A DNA stretch of 64,000 bases from Marinobacter lipolyticus SM19 (GTDB taxonomy: Bacteria; Pseudomonadota; Gammaproteobacteria; Pseudomonadales; Oleiphilaceae), in contig NZ_KE007326.1 in the NCBI RefSeq assembly GCF_000397065.2, positions 110,995-174,994 of the forward strand. The letters run 5' to 3'. The stretch's first letter is position 1. Each line of letters opens with the position of its first letter. Positions 19,150-28,237 of this stretch are shown here, piece by piece. The notes below the pieces were generated by a model. That model searched no databases and was not told where the DNA came from. It saw only the letters and a list, made by a program, of their open reading frames with translations. The position numbers and the translations under genes were made by a program.

Positions 19150-19501
19150 ATAAACTTTATGCTATTGTTTTATATGCCATTTTAACCGTCAGCATATTAA
19201 ATAAGATAACTTCTATTACATACACGAAAGGAGAAACAAGAGCCGCTTATTTCTTAACAGGAAATCAGACAGGAATAGATATTATAAAAACGAATTAACC
19301 GATACATATTAAATGGAACCCATGTAAAGACTTGATCGTCGCCATGAGCTTTTTTAACAATGTCAGGTTAAACAGGCGCGCCGCCTGAATTTAAGGAAGG
19401 ATTATTTATACGTTATGTCGTATATATGGACCCAATCCAGAGCAGATTGAGCCCATACAAATTCAACCAGCCTCTATAGAAGCTGCGTCACGACAAAAGC
19501 G

Positions 19502-20263
19502 TTACCTGGGCGCCATACGCAGGGCGCAGTCCAGGCGAATGACTTCACCATTGAGGATCGGGTTGCGAACCATCTGGTCCACCATCATGCCAAACTCCTC
19601 CGGCTTACCAAGGCGTTTGGGGAACGGCAAGGTGGCTGCCAGACTGTCCTGTACTTCCTGGGGCATGCCAGCCAGCATCGGCGTCATGAACAGTCCCGGT
19701 GCAATGGTATTCACGCGAATACCTTCACGGGCGAGTTCCCGGGCCGCCTGCAGGGTCAGCGCTACCACACCACCCTTTGACGCGCTGTAGGCAGCCTGAC
19801 CGATCTGCCCCTCATAAGCGGCGACAGACGCGGTGGAAATAATCACGCCGCGCTCACCATCGGCGTTGGGGTCGCGCTGAGCCATATCCACTGCCGCCAG
19901 GCGAAGTATGTTAAAGGTGCCGATCAGATTGACCTGAATAACCTTGCTGAAACTCTCCAGCGGCATCACCCCGTCACGGCCGAGAATCTTCGCCGCTGGC
20001 CCGATACCGGCGCAGTTCACCGCCACACCACAAAGCCCATGAGCATCACGGGCCGCAGCCATCGCCGCCTCGGCGCCATCCGATGAGGTCACATCGCAGT
20101 GAACAAACAACCCACCGATATCCCGGGCCACGGCCTCGCCCTGCTCTTTCTGCACATCAAAAATAGCGACCTTACAGCCCGCCGCGGCCAACGCACGCGC
20201 AGCCCCTTCGCCCAAACCGGATGCACCACCGGTCACAATGGCCGGTACGTTCTGGAATTCCAT
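19502..20263 (-). CDS. SDR-family 3-hydroxyacyl-CoA dehydrogenase
   Basis: A 253-residue short-chain dehydrogenase/reductase similar in plan to the HSD10-type enzymes that oxidise 3-hydroxyacyl-CoA, including 2-methyl-3-hydroxybutyryl-CoA from isoleucine. It shows the NAD-binding TGGASGLGEG motif, an Asp in FDVQ at the end of strand 2 (NAD rather than NADP preference), and the YSASK active-site motif preceded by the STASVAAYEG serine. The start at 20263 has AGGAG seven bases upstream. It is divergent from liuR and shares a 36-bp upstream block with the acyl-CoA dehydrogenase at 63-1214, so the two may be co-regulated. Confidence 0.85.
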   Translation of the reverse strand: MEFQNVPAIVTGGASGLGEGAARALAAAGCKVAIFDVQKEQGEAVARDIGGLFVHCDVTSSDGAEAAMAAARDAHGLCGVAVNCAGIGPAAKILGRDGVMPLESFSKVIQVNLIGTFNILRLAAVDMAQRDPNADGERGVIISTASVAAYEGQIGQAAYSASKGGVVALTLQAARELAREGIRVNTIAPGLFMTPMLAGMPQEVQDSLAATLPFPKRLGKPEEFGMMVDQMVRNPILNGEVIRLDCALRMAPR

Positions 20264-20332
20264 AGCGTTCTCCTTGTTGTCAGACACTCAAATCTGGTTG
20301 TTGTAAAGTGTGTTCCAGGCCCGGCTCCCATG

Positions 20333-20368
20333 CCATGACATATTCCGCCACAAAATTTGTTAAAAAAT
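20333..20368 (-). promoter_or_regulatory. Upstream block shared with the acyl-CoA dehydrogenase
   Basis: The partner of the block at 1287-1322: same orientation, no gaps, 29 of 36 identical, and 70 bp upstream of the SDR start. Read on the minus strand it runs from a T-rich stretch to TATGTCATGG, which could contain promoter elements, but no textbook -35/-10 pair is evident. Confidence 0.45.
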
Positions 20369-20402
20369 TCAATTCTGAAAATCGTCCCTTTTACGCCCAA
20401 AA

Positions 20403-20431
20403 TTTACTTTACGTTTACGTAAACTTTATCT
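20403..20431 (+). promoter_or_regulatory. LiuR-type operator and liu promoter
   Basis: A perfect 12-bp palindrome, GTTTACGTAAAC at 20413-20424, lies 34 bp upstream of the liuR ATG inside an A/T-rich stretch (TTTACTTTACG to the left, TTTATCTAA to the right). MerR-family regulators bind a palindrome within an over-long promoter spacer, and LiuR sites in gammaproteobacteria are of this TTTACGTAAA type. Autoregulation of liuR-liuABCDE is the natural reading. Confidence 0.7.
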
Positions 20432-20457
20432 AACCTTAGTCTAAAAAGGAAATCGCT

Positions 20458-20904
20458 ATGGCCGAGAAAACAACTTACAGCATCAGCGAACTCGCCAAGG
20501 AGTTCGACGTTACAACACGAAGCGTCCGCTTCTATGAGGATCAGGGCTTGCTGAAGCCCGCCAGACGAGGTCAGACGAGGATTTTCAGCTCGAAAGACCG
20601 AGTCCGGCTGAAACTCATTCTCCGGGGTAAGCGCATGGGCTTTTCCCTGGCGGAGACCAAAGAACTGTTCGACCTGTGGGATGAAACACTCACCGGCAAC
20701 GAAAAGCAGTTACTGAAAATGCTGACCATCCTGGACAACAAACGCGCCCAGCTGGAACAGCAAAAGAACGACATTGCCCAGGCGGAGATGGAAATGGACA
20801 CCGCCGAAGCACGATGCCGGGAAGCTCTTGCAGATCTACAGAAGCGCAAGCGGCAACAGAAAGGTGCCGAGAAAGAGGCGCCAGAACCCGCTGAACAGAA
20901 ATAA
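20458..20904 (+). CDS. liuR: MerR-family regulator LiuR
   Basis: A 148-residue MerR-type repressor/activator controlling branched-chain amino-acid degradation. The N-terminal winged helix (about 5-72) carries ISELAKEFDVTTRSVRFYEDQGLL and the RIFSSKDRVRLKLI wing. A long coiled coil (about 85-135) follows, with a charged Lys/Glu/Ala tail. It heads the liu operon with a palindromic operator 34 bp upstream and is 27 bp from liuA. In characterised members derepression occurs on branched-chain acyl-CoA or amino-acid supply. Confidence 0.88.
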   Translation: MAEKTTYSISELAKEFDVTTRSVRFYEDQGLLKPARRGQTRIFSSKDRVRLKLILRGKRMGFSLAETKELFDLWDETLTGNEKQLLKMLTILDNKRAQLEQQKNDIAQAEMEMDTAEARCREALADLQKRKRQQKGAEKEAPEPAEQK

Positions 20905-20931
20905 ATTGCCAGAACAACAAGGTAGCCAACA

Positions 20932-22098
20932 ATGAAATCACAGTACACAGAGTTCAACTTCGGCCTCGGCGAAACCCTCGACATGCTCCGCGAGCAGATC
21001 AACGGCTTCGCCGCCTCCGAAATCGCGCCCCGCGCCGAGGAAATCGACCGCAACAACGAATTCCCCATGGACCTGTGGCGCAAAATGGGCGACATGGGCC
21101 TGTTGGGTATCACCGTGAAAGAGGAATACGGCGGCTCCGATATGGGCTACCTCGCCCACGTCATCGCCATGGAAGAAATCAGCCGTGCGTCTGCTTCCGT
21201 CGGCCTTTCCTACGGTGCCCACTCCAACCTCTGTGTAAACCAGATTCATCGCAACGGCACCGAAGAACAGAAACAGAAGTACCTGCCAAAACTGGTCAGC
21301 GGTGAACACGTTGGCGCCTTGGCCATGTCCGAGCCCAACGCCGGTTCCGACGTTATCTCCATGAAACTGAGCGCCAAAGACGCCGGCGACCACTACGTCC
21401 TCAACGGCAACAAAATGTGGATCACCAACGGCCCGGACGCCCACACCTACGTCATCTACGCCAAAACCGACACCCAGGCCGGCTCCAGGGGCGTCACCGC
21501 CTTCATCGTAGAACGCGATTACCCGGGCTTCAGCCGCCATCAGAAACTCGACAAACTCGGTATGCGCGGCTCCAACACTTGTGAGCTGGTGTTCGAAGAC
21601 TGCAAAGTGCCCAAGGAGAACATCCTGGGCGGTATTGGCAACGGCGCCAAAGTCCTCATGAGCGGCCTAGACTACGAACGCCTCGTCCTCTCCGGCGGCC
21701 CGCTGGGCATCATGCAGGCAGCACTGGACGTCACCGTTCCCTACATCCGCGAACGCAAACAGTTCGGCCAGGCCATTGGCGAATTCGAACTGGTCCAGGG
21801 CAAAGTGGCGGATATGTACACCTGGATGAACACCGCCAAGTCCTACGTCTACATGGTCGCCATGTCCGCCGACCGCGGCGAAACCACCCGCAAAGACGCC
21901 GCCGGTGCCATCCTCTACTCCGCCGAAATGGCCACCAAACTGGCCCTGGACGCGATCCAGTTGCTCGGCGGCAACGGCTACATCAACGAATACCCGACAG
22001 GCCGCCTTCTGCGTGACGCCAAGCTGTACGAAATCGGCGCCGGCACGTCTGAAATCCGCCGTATGCTGATCGGCCGGGAACTGTTCCTGAACAAGTAA
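20932..22098 (+). CDS. liuA: Isovaleryl-CoA dehydrogenase LiuA
   Basis: LiuA oxidises isovaleryl-CoA to 3-methylcrotonyl-CoA in leucine degradation using FAD. The 388-residue product has the isovaleryl-CoA-dehydrogenase hallmark [13 protein letters not shown], with the catalytic base at Glu249. This position distinguishes it from other acyl-CoA dehydrogenases, whose base lies near the C-terminus. The flavin-binding [11 protein letters not shown] and C-terminal [12 protein letters not shown] are also present. It follows liuR by 27 bp; an unusual inverted-repeat element separates it from liuB. Confidence 0.95.
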   Translation: MKSQYTEFNFGLGETLDMLREQINGFAASEIAPRAEEIDRNNEFPMDLWRKMGDMGLLGITVKEEYGGSDMGYLAHVIAMEEISRASASVGLSYGAHSNLCVNQIHRNGTEEQKQKYLPKLVSGEHVGALAMSEPNAGSDVISMKLSAKDAGDHYVLNGNKMWITNGPDAHTYVIYAKTDTQAGSRGVTAFIVERDYPGFSRHQKLDKLGMRGSNTCELVFEDCKVPKENILGGIGNGAKVLMSGLDYERLVLSGGPLGIMQAALDVTVPYIRERKQFGQAIGEFELVQGKVADMYTWMNTAKSYVYMVAMSADRGETTRKDAAGAILYSAEMATKLALDAIQLLGGNGYINEYPTGRLLRDAKLYEIGAGTSEIRRMLIGRELFLNK

Positions 22099-22140
22099 GT
22101 TTCACCGACCGGAAGACAGCACCCAAGTTTGACGAGGGGC

Positions 22141-22238
22141 TGCGGGCAGAGCGATTCGGGAATTTCGAAGGCCAAGGATGGCCTGAGAGAAGCGCACATG
22201 GATGTGCTCGTAGCGGTTCCCGAATCGCTCTGCCCGCA
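22141..22238. repeat. Nested inverted-repeat element between liuA and liuB
   Basis: A perfect 22-bp inverted repeat (22141-22162 and 22217-22238) encloses two smaller perfect hairpins: AGGCCA/TGGCCT with an AGGA loop (22169-22184) and GCACAT/ATGTGC with a GG loop (22194-22207). The three-stem layout is typical of REP/BIME-like or small palindromic intergenic elements. Transcribed, it would form a strong three-way structure between two co-transcribed genes and may stabilise or separate liuA mRNA. Confidence 0.8.
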
Positions 22239-22278
22239 TGCCCGACGCACGGACTCCGATGCACGGACAAGAAGCCCT

Positions 22279-23886
22279 ATGACTATACTCCAGAGCAAAA
22301 TCAATCCAAGGTCCGATGAATTCCAGGCCAATATGGACTCCATGGCAACCGCCGTGGCCGACCTGCGGGACAAAGTGTCCACCATCCAGCAAGGCGGTGG
22401 CCCCACCTACCAAGAACGACACCTGGCACGTGGCAAACTGCTGCCCCGGGAACGCATCAACCAACTGCTTGATGACGGCTCCCCCTTTCTGGAAATCGGC
22501 CAGTTCGCCGCCTACAACGTCTACGGTGAAGACGTCCCCGCAGCGGGCGTCATTGCCGGCGTAGGCCGCGTCTCCGGCACCGAATGCATGATCATCGCCA
22601 ACGACGCCACCGTCAAAGGCGGCAGCTACTACCCGCTGTCAGTGAAAAAACACCTGCGCGCCCAGGAAATCGCCCTGCAGAACCGCCTGCCCTGCATCTA
22701 CCTCGTAGACTCCGGCGGCGCCAACCTGCCACGACAGGACGAAGTCTTCCCGGATCGCGACCACTTCGGCCGCATCTTCTACAACCAAGCCAGAATGTCC
22801 GCCGACGACATCCCACAGATTGCCGTAGTCATGGGCTTGTGTACCGCCGGCGGAGCCTATGTGCCTGCCATGGCCGACGAATCCATCATCGTCCGCAACC
22901 AGGGCACCATCTTCCTGGCCGGCCCGCCACTGGTTAAAGCCGCCACCGGTGAAGTGGTCAGCGCCGAAGATCTGGGTGGTGCCGACGTCCACTGTAAGAT
23001 TTCCGGTGTCGCCGACCATTACGCCGAAAACGACGCCCACGCCCTGGAAATCGCCCGGCGCAGCGTATCCAACCTCAACCGCCGCAAACCGGCAGACGTG
23101 GAGATCCGCAAGCCCAAGGCACCGCTGTACGACGCCGAAGAAATCTACGGCATCGTCGGCACCGACCTGCGCAAACAGTTCGACGTGCGCGACGTCATCG
23201 CCCGCATCGTCGACGGTTCCGAATTCGACGAATTCAAACGCTACTACGGCCAGACCCTAGTCACCGGCTTCGCCCATATTCATGGCTACCCGGTGGGCAT
23301 CATCGCCAACAACGGCATCCTGTTCAGCGAAGCCGCCCAGAAAGGCGCCCACTTCATAGAACTGTGCTGCCAGCGCAACATCCCGCTGCTGTTTCTGCAG
23401 AACATCACCGGGTTCATGGTGGGCCAGAAATACGAAGCCGAAGGCATCGCCAAGCACGGCGCCAAAATGGTCATGGCCGTGGCTTGCGCCAACGTACCCA
23501 AGATCACCGTACTGATCGGCGGCAGCTTCGGTGCCGGCAACTACGGCATGTGCGGTCGCGCCTACAGCCCCGACTTCCTGTGGATGTGGCCCAATGCCCG
23601 CATCTCCGTAATGGGCGGTGAACAGGCCGCCGGCGTGCTGGCCCAGGTCCGCCGCGAGGGCATGGAACGCAAAGGCCAGGAGTGGAGCGCCGAAGAAGAA
23701 GCCGAATTCAAGCAGCCAGTCATCGACAAGTACGAGGAACAGGGCCATCCCTACTACGCCAGCGCGCGCCTGTGGGACGACGGTGTCATCGACCCGGCCC
23801 AGACCCGGGAAGTCGTGGCCCTGAGCCTGTCCGCCACCCTGAACCGCCCGGCCAAGCCAACACGCTTTGGCGTGTTCCGCATGTAA
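22279..23886 (+). CDS. liuB: 3-methylcrotonyl-CoA carboxylase, carboxyltransferase (beta) subunit LiuB
   Basis: LiuB transfers CO2 from biotin to 3-methylcrotonyl-CoA, forming 3-methylglutaconyl-CoA, together with LiuD. The 535-residue product has the family length and both carboxyltransferase domains: [16 protein letters not shown] near the start, the CoA-site [20 protein letters not shown] around 145-165, and the second domain with [18 protein letters not shown]. The start at 22279 gives the usual N-terminus; a longer frame from 22129 runs through the palindromic element and is not credible. Confidence 0.95.
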   Translation: MTILQSKINPRSDEFQANMDSMATAVADLRDKVSTIQQGGGPTYQERHLARGKLLPRERINQLLDDGSPFLEIGQFAAYNVYGEDVPAAGVIAGVGRVSGTECMIIANDATVKGGSYYPLSVKKHLRAQEIALQNRLPCIYLVDSGGANLPRQDEVFPDRDHFGRIFYNQARMSADDIPQIAVVMGLCTAGGAYVPAMADESIIVRNQGTIFLAGPPLVKAATGEVVSAEDLGGADVHCKISGVADHYAENDAHALEIARRSVSNLNRRKPADVEIRKPKAPLYDAEEIYGIVGTDLRKQFDVRDVIARIVDGSEFDEFKRYYGQTLVTGFAHIHGYPVGIIANNGILFSEAAQKGAHFIELCCQRNIPLLFLQNITGFMVGQKYEAEGIAKHGAKMVMAVACANVPKITVLIGGSFGAGNYGMCGRAYSPDFLWMWPNARISVMGGEQAAGVLAQVRREGMERKGQEWSAEEEAEFKQPVIDKYEEQGHPYYASARLWDDGVIDPAQTREVVALSLSATLNRPAKPTRFGVFRM

Positions 23887-23900
23887 TCGGGGAGACTGAC

Positions 23901-24707
23901 ATGACAGACAACGAATCCGCAGTTCTGCTCAGACAACGTACCGATGGTATTGCCGAGGTGGTTCTTAACCGCCCCGACAAACGCAACGCCTTTGACGATG
24001 TGATTATCCAGCAGCTGATACAAGCGCTGACAAAAGTCGACGAAGACGCCGCCACCAAAGTGGTCATCCTGCGCTCCGAAGGCAAGCACTTCTCGGCCGG
24101 GGCCGACCTTGGCTGGATGCGCCGCATGGCCGAGAACACCCGCCAGGAAAACCTGGACGATTCCCGGGAACTGGCGCGGCTGATGAACGTACTCAACCAC
24201 CTGTCCAAGCCGGTCATCGGTCTGGTACAGGGCGCTGCCTTCGGCGGCGCGGTGGGCCTCGCGGCCTGCTGCGACATTGTCATTGCCACCGAGAGGTCCA
24301 GCTTCTGCCTCAGCGAAGTGAAGCTCGGCCTGATTCCGGCAGTAATCAGCCCCTACGTAGTGCGTGCCATTGGCGAGCGCCAGGCCCGGCGGTATTTCAT
24401 CTCCGCCGAAGTGTTTACCGCAAAGCAGGCTCAGGACTACGGCCTTGTTCACATCGTCTGCGACGATGTCGACGCCATGGAAGCCCGCTGCGACCAGATG
24501 CTTCAGCAACTGACGATGAACGGCCCCGAAGCCATGAAAGCCGCCAAAGACCTGGTATTCGCCGTCAGCCACAAGCAGATCGGCAACGACGTGATTGAAG
24601 ACACCGCACAACGCATCGCGGATATCCGGGTGGGTGCAGAGGGTCAGGAAGGGCTCAGCGCCTTCCTGAACAAGCGCAAGGCCAACTGGGTTCCGGAGGA
24701 AGAATAA
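23901..24707 (+). CDS. liuC: Methylglutaconyl-CoA hydratase LiuC
   Basis: LiuC hydrates 3-methylglutaconyl-CoA to HMG-CoA. The 268-residue crotonase-fold protein has LNRPDKRNAFDD near the N-terminus, the oxyanion-hole segment KHFSAGADLGWM and the second glycine loop GAAFGGAVGLAACCDIV. SEVKLGLIPAVISPYV supplies the active-site Glu and turn. GGGGAG precedes the ATG at 23901, 14 bp after liuB. The stop overlaps the liuD start by one base (TAATG). Confidence 0.92.
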   Translation: MTDNESAVLLRQRTDGIAEVVLNRPDKRNAFDDVIIQQLIQALTKVDEDAATKVVILRSEGKHFSAGADLGWMRRMAENTRQENLDDSRELARLMNVLNHLSKPVIGLVQGAAFGGAVGLAACCDIVIATERSSFCLSEVKLGLIPAVISPYVVRAIGERQARRYFISAEVFTAKQAQDYGLVHIVCDDVDAMEARCDQMLQQLTMNGPEAMKAAKDLVFAVSHKQIGNDVIEDTAQRIADIRVGAEGQEGLSAFLNKRKANWVPEEE

Positions 24708-26701
24708 TGTTCAGCAAAATCCTGATCGCCAACCGGGGCGAAATCGCCTGCCGGATCATACAAACCGCCCACCGCATGGGCATTCGTGTTGTCGCCGTGT
24801 ATTCCGACGCCGATGCCGACGCACGGCACGTGGCCATGGCCGACGAAGCCTTCAACATCGGCCCAGCCCCCAGCTCCGAAAGCTACCTGCGGTCCGACAA
24901 GATCATCGAGATTGCGAAGGAAAGCGGCGCCCAGGCCATTCACCCGGGTTATGGCTTCCTGTCGGAAAACACCCAGTTTGCCGAAGCCTGCGAAGCCAAC
25001 GACATTGTTTTCATCGGCCCGCCCTCCTCGGCTATCGCAGCGATGGGTTCCAAATCCGCCGCCAAGGCCATCATGGAAAAAGCCGGCGTACCGCTGGTGC
25101 CCGGATACCACGGTGATGATCAGTCACCGGAAACTCTGCGCGCCGAAGCCGAAAAATGCGGCTTCCCGCTGCTGCTCAAAGCCGTCGCCGGTGGCGGTGG
25201 TAAAGGCATGCGCGTCGTCGAGCGCCTGGAAGATTTTGACGATGCCCTGGCGGCTGCCAAGCGGGAATCCAAAAACGCTTTCGGCAACCCCGACATGCTG
25301 ATCGAGCGCTACCTGACCCAGCCGCGCCACGTGGAAATCCAGGTGTTCTGTGATCAGGATGGCCACGGCGTTTACCTGGCCGAGCGGGACTGTTCCGTAC
25401 AACGCCGCCACCAGAAAGTGCTGGAAGAGGCGCCGGCCCCGGGTCTGTCCGAAGAGACCCGCAAGGCCATGGGCGAAGCAGCGGTGAAAGCCGCCCAGGC
25501 CATCAATTACGTGGGCGCCGGCACCGTGGAGTTCCTCTACGATGTGGACGGCTCCTTCTTCTTTATGGAAATGAACACCCGCCTGCAGGTGGAGCATCCG
25601 GTCACTGAAATGGTCACCGGTCAGGACCTGGTGGAATGGCAGCTGAAAGTCGCATGGGGCGAGCCCCTGCCACTGGAACAGTCCCAGGTGAAAACCCGTG
25701 GCCACGCCCTGGAAGCGCGGATTTACGCCGAAGACCCGGACCAGGACTTCCTGCCCGCCACCGGTAACCTGCGCTACTTGAGCACCCCGGACGAAAGCGT
25801 TCACGTGCGTGTGGACACCGGCGTCACCGAAGGCGACGAAATCAGCATCCACTACGATCCAATGATTGCAAAGCTGATCGTATGGGACGAGACGCGGGAC
25901 CAGGCCATCAACCGCATGGTGCAGGCCCTGGAGCATTACCGCATTGCCGGCGTGAAGACCAACATCCGCTTCCTGCACGCGCTGGCCGATGCCCAGCCGT
26001 TCCGCGAGGCCGACCTGACCACCGGGTTTATCGACGACCACCGCGAACTGCTGTTCCCGAAATCCAAACTGGACACCCACAAGGCCCTGGTACTGGCTGC
26101 CGGCTTCGTACTGGAACAGCGTAAGTCCCGGGAAGTGGTCAGCACCGATCCCTGGTCACCGTTCGGCCGCCAGAACAGCTGGCGCATGAACTCCGAATAC
26201 GCCCAGCCACTGAAACTGCAGGTGGGTGAAGATATCCACGAACTCAAGGTGCTGGAACGGGACGACCGTTACCAGGTCCATGTCGGCGGCAGTGTATACA
26301 ACCTCACCTCCCGGCTGGACGACGACTACCTGCAGGCGGTGATCAACGGCCATCGCATCAGCATTCACGGCAACCTGCACAACGACAAACTGGTGTTGTT
26401 CTACGAAGGCGACACCTTCCAGTGCACCGTGTACCGGGAAACCTACGGCCTCGAGGAAATGGCCGGCGAAGGCAGCCTGTCAGCGCCGATGAACGGCGCC
26501 GTCGTCGCCATCCAGGCCAAGGTGGGTGACACTGTCACCGCCGGCCAGACCCTGGTGATTATGGAAGCCATGAAAATGGAACATGCCATCAAGGCCCCGG
26601 CCGACGGTGTGGTGACCGACATTTTCTTCGCTGAAGGGGATCAGGTCTCCGAAGGCGCGGATCTGATCGCCATCGAAGCCAGTGACGAGGAGGTGGCGTA
26701 A
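24707..26701 (+). CDS. liuD: 3-methylcrotonyl-CoA carboxylase, biotin-containing alpha subunit LiuD
   Basis: LiuD carboxylates its own biotin using ATP and bicarbonate and serves LiuB. The 664-residue protein has the biotin carboxylase N-domain ([15 protein letters not shown]), the ATP-grasp glycine loop ([10 protein letters not shown], about 163-172), catalytic [13 protein letters not shown], and [15 protein letters not shown]-terminal biotinyl domain has EAMKMEH, with the biotinylated Lys at 623. It overlaps liuC by one base and is followed immediately by liuE. Confidence 0.96.
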   Translation: MFSKILIANRGEIACRIIQTAHRMGIRVVAVYSDADADARHVAMADEAFNIGPAPSSESYLRSDKIIEIAKESGAQAIHPGYGFLSENTQFAEACEANDIVFIGPPSSAIAAMGSKSAAKAIMEKAGVPLVPGYHGDDQSPETLRAEAEKCGFPLLLKAVAGGGGKGMRVVERLEDFDDALAAAKRESKNAFGNPDMLIERYLTQPRHVEIQVFCDQDGHGVYLAERDCSVQRRHQKVLEEAPAPGLSEETRKAMGEAAVKAAQAINYVGAGTVEFLYDVDGSFFFMEMNTRLQVEHPVTEMVTGQDLVEWQLKVAWGEPLPLEQSQVKTRGHALEARIYAEDPDQDFLPATGNLRYLSTPDESVHVRVDTGVTEGDEISIHYDPMIAKLIVWDETRDQAINRMVQALEHYRIAGVKTNIRFLHALADAQPFREADLTTGFIDDHRELLFPKSKLDTHKALVLAAGFVLEQRKSREVVSTDPWSPFGRQNSWRMNSEYAQPLKLQVGEDIHELKVLERDDRYQVHVGGSVYNLTSRLDDDYLQAVINGHRISIHGNLHNDKLVLFYEGDTFQCTVYRETYGLEEMAGEGSLSAPMNGAVVAIQAKVGDTVTAGQTLVIMEAMKMEHAIKAPADGVVTDIFFAEGDQVSEGADLIAIEASDEEVA

Positions 26702-26702
26702 C

Positions 26703-27611
26703 ATGGCCTTTCCGAAACAGGTAAGACTGGTGGAAATGAGCCCCCGGGACGGCCTGCAGAACGAACCCGGCCCTGTGATCAAAACCCGTATCAAGACCGG
26801 GCTGATCGACCGGCTGGCCGACTGCGGCCTGAACCATATCGAATCCGCCAGTTTCGTGTCCCCGAAATGGGTGCCGCAAATGGGCGATGCCGCCGAAGTC
26901 ATGGCCGGCATCAACCGTAAACCGGGCGTTCGCTACTCCGTACTCACCCCCAACCTCAAGGGCTTCGAGAATGCCCTGGCGGCGGGGGTGGACGAAGTGG
27001 CCGTATTCGGCGCCGCATCCGAGTCCTTCAGCCAGAAGAACATCAACTGCTCCATCGCCGAAAGCCTCGACCGCTTTGCGCCGGTGATGGAAGCCGCCAA
27101 TAAAGCCGGCATTCCGGTACGGGGCTATGTCTCCACCGTGCTCGGCTGCCCCTACGAAGGCGACATCGCCCCCGAACAGGTCGCCAAAGTCGCCAAAGCT
27201 CTGGCGGATATGGGCTGCTACGAAATCTCCCTGGGCGACACCATCGGCGTAGGGACGCCGCTGAAAGCCAAACGCATGCTCGAAGCGGTGGCCGCGCAGG
27301 TACCGGTCGAGAAGCTTGCCGCCCATTTCCACGACACCTATGGTCAGGCGCTGGGTAACCTCTACGCGGTACTGGAAGAAGGCGTAGCGGTGATTGATGC
27401 GTCCGTCGCCGGCCTTGGCGGCTGCCCCTACGCCAAGGGCGCTTCCGGCAATGTTGCCACCGAGGACGTGCTATACCTTCTGAACGGCCTGGGCATCGCA
27501 ACCGGCGTGGACCTGGACAAACTGGTCGCCACCGGCGACTGGATCAGCCGCCAGCTCAAACGCCATAACGGTTCCAAAGTCGGTCAGGCCCTTGGAGGGA
27601 ATTGCGCATGA
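26703..27611 (+). CDS. liuE: Hydroxymethylglutaryl-CoA lyase LiuE
   Basis: LiuE splits HMG-CoA into acetoacetate and acetyl-CoA, the final step of the leucine route. The 302-residue TIM-barrel protein has MSPRDGLQN (Arg15, Asp16), the metal ligands HFHDTYG (His208, His210) and the signature [14 protein letters not shown] with the reactive Cys241. The ATG at 26703 follows the liuD stop after one base. The stop overlaps the next gene as ATGA, implying coupling. Confidence 0.95.
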   Translation: MAFPKQVRLVEMSPRDGLQNEPGPVIKTRIKTGLIDRLADCGLNHIESASFVSPKWVPQMGDAAEVMAGINRKPGVRYSVLTPNLKGFENALAAGVDEVAVFGAASESFSQKNINCSIAESLDRFAPVMEAANKAGIPVRGYVSTVLGCPYEGDIAPEQVAKVAKALADMGCYEISLGDTIGVGTPLKAKRMLEAVAAQVPVEKLAAHFHDTYGQALGNLYAVLEEGVAVIDASVAGLGGCPYAKGASGNVATEDVLYLLNGLGIATGVDLDKLVATGDWISRQLKRHNGSKVGQALGGNCA

Positions 27612-28186
27612 ATCAGAACAAGAACGTCGTGGCGCTGGATCTCCCGATCCCCGAGATCAAGGACATGCCGGAAGATACCCAGAAGTACTTCCAGATCTGC
27701 CAGGAAAAACTGGGCATGATCCCCAATGTACTGACCGCTTACAGCCAGAACCTGAAACAGCTCGAGGGCTTCACCCGCTTGTACAACGAACTGATGCTGG
27801 GCGAAGGCGAGCTGAGCAAGCTGGAACGGGAAATGGTGGCGGTGGTGGTCTCGTCCGAGAACAAGTGCTACTACTGCCTGGTGGCCCACGGCGCCGCCGT
27901 GCGGGTACTGAGCGGCGATTCCGAGTTGGGTGAACACATGGTGATGAACTACCGCAGCGCCAGACTCGACACGCGTCAGCGGGCGATGCTGGATTTTGCA
28001 TCCCACCTTACCCGCTCACCGGCCACCGTCACCGAAGAACACATTCAGGCCTTGCGGGACGCTGGTCTCAGCGACCGCGCCATCTGGGACCTGAGCAACC
28101 TGATCGGTTTCTACAACATGTCCAATCGCGTGGCCATCGCAAGCGATATGCAACCAAACCCGGAGTATCACAGCCAGACTCGCTAG
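27608..28186 (+). CDS. AhpD-like / carboxymuconolactone-decarboxylase-family protein
   Basis: A 192-residue AhpD-like protein with the redox motif CYYC followed by LVAH (Cys87, Cys90, His94), as in the 'peroxidase-related' branch of the carboxymuconolactone decarboxylase superfamily. The family usually acts in peroxide or alkylhydroperoxide reduction. The ATG at 27608 is supported by GGAGGG seven bases upstream and overlaps the liuE stop. Its coupling to liuE suggests a role alongside leucine degradation, for instance protecting against peroxide from acyl-CoA oxidation; that role is inference. Confidence 0.85.
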   Translation: MNQNKNVVALDLPIPEIKDMPEDTQKYFQICQEKLGMIPNVLTAYSQNLKQLEGFTRLYNELMLGEGELSKLEREMVAVVVSSENKCYYCLVAHGAAVRVLSGDSELGEHMVMNYRSARLDTRQRAMLDFASHLTRSPATVTEEHIQALRDAGLSDRAIWDLSNLIGFYNMSNRVAIASDMQPNPEYHSQTR

Positions 28187-28237
28187 CAGGTTAGACACTG
28201 CTCGCCCTTGACTACAAAAACAATGGAGGCAGAGACA

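Larger units (their letters stand above)
18819..19501. promoter_or_regulatory. AT-rich gene-free region upstream of algD
   Basis: 683 bp without a convincing gene, clearly AT-richer than its flanks, especially 19080-19320. It must hold the algD promoter and leader. Visible structures are a TCCAGC/GCTGGA hairpin at 18841-18859 just ahead of the algD ribosome site and a GTGCAA-N7-TTGCAC inverted repeat at 19131-19149. No AlgU (GAACTT-N16-TCTGA), RpoN or AlgR-box sequence was found by eye. A 109-codon plus-strand frame here has no family resemblance. Confidence 0.6.

Noticed and set aside
18969..19298. A 109-codon plus-strand open frame in the algD upstream region.
   Set aside because: It lies in AT-rich DNA, has no ribosome site, shows no domain-like pattern and changes composition halfway; better read as regulatory DNA.
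22129..22278. N-terminal extension of liuB by 50 codons.
   Set aside because: It translates through the palindromic element, and the family start at 22279 gives the standard 535-residue length.
25124..26080. A 318-codon minus-strand frame opposite liuD, and similar long antisense frames opposite algI, algL and the monooxygenase.
   Set aside because: They are mirror frames of GC-rich coding DNA with low-complexity His/Gly/Val-rich translations and no recognisable family.
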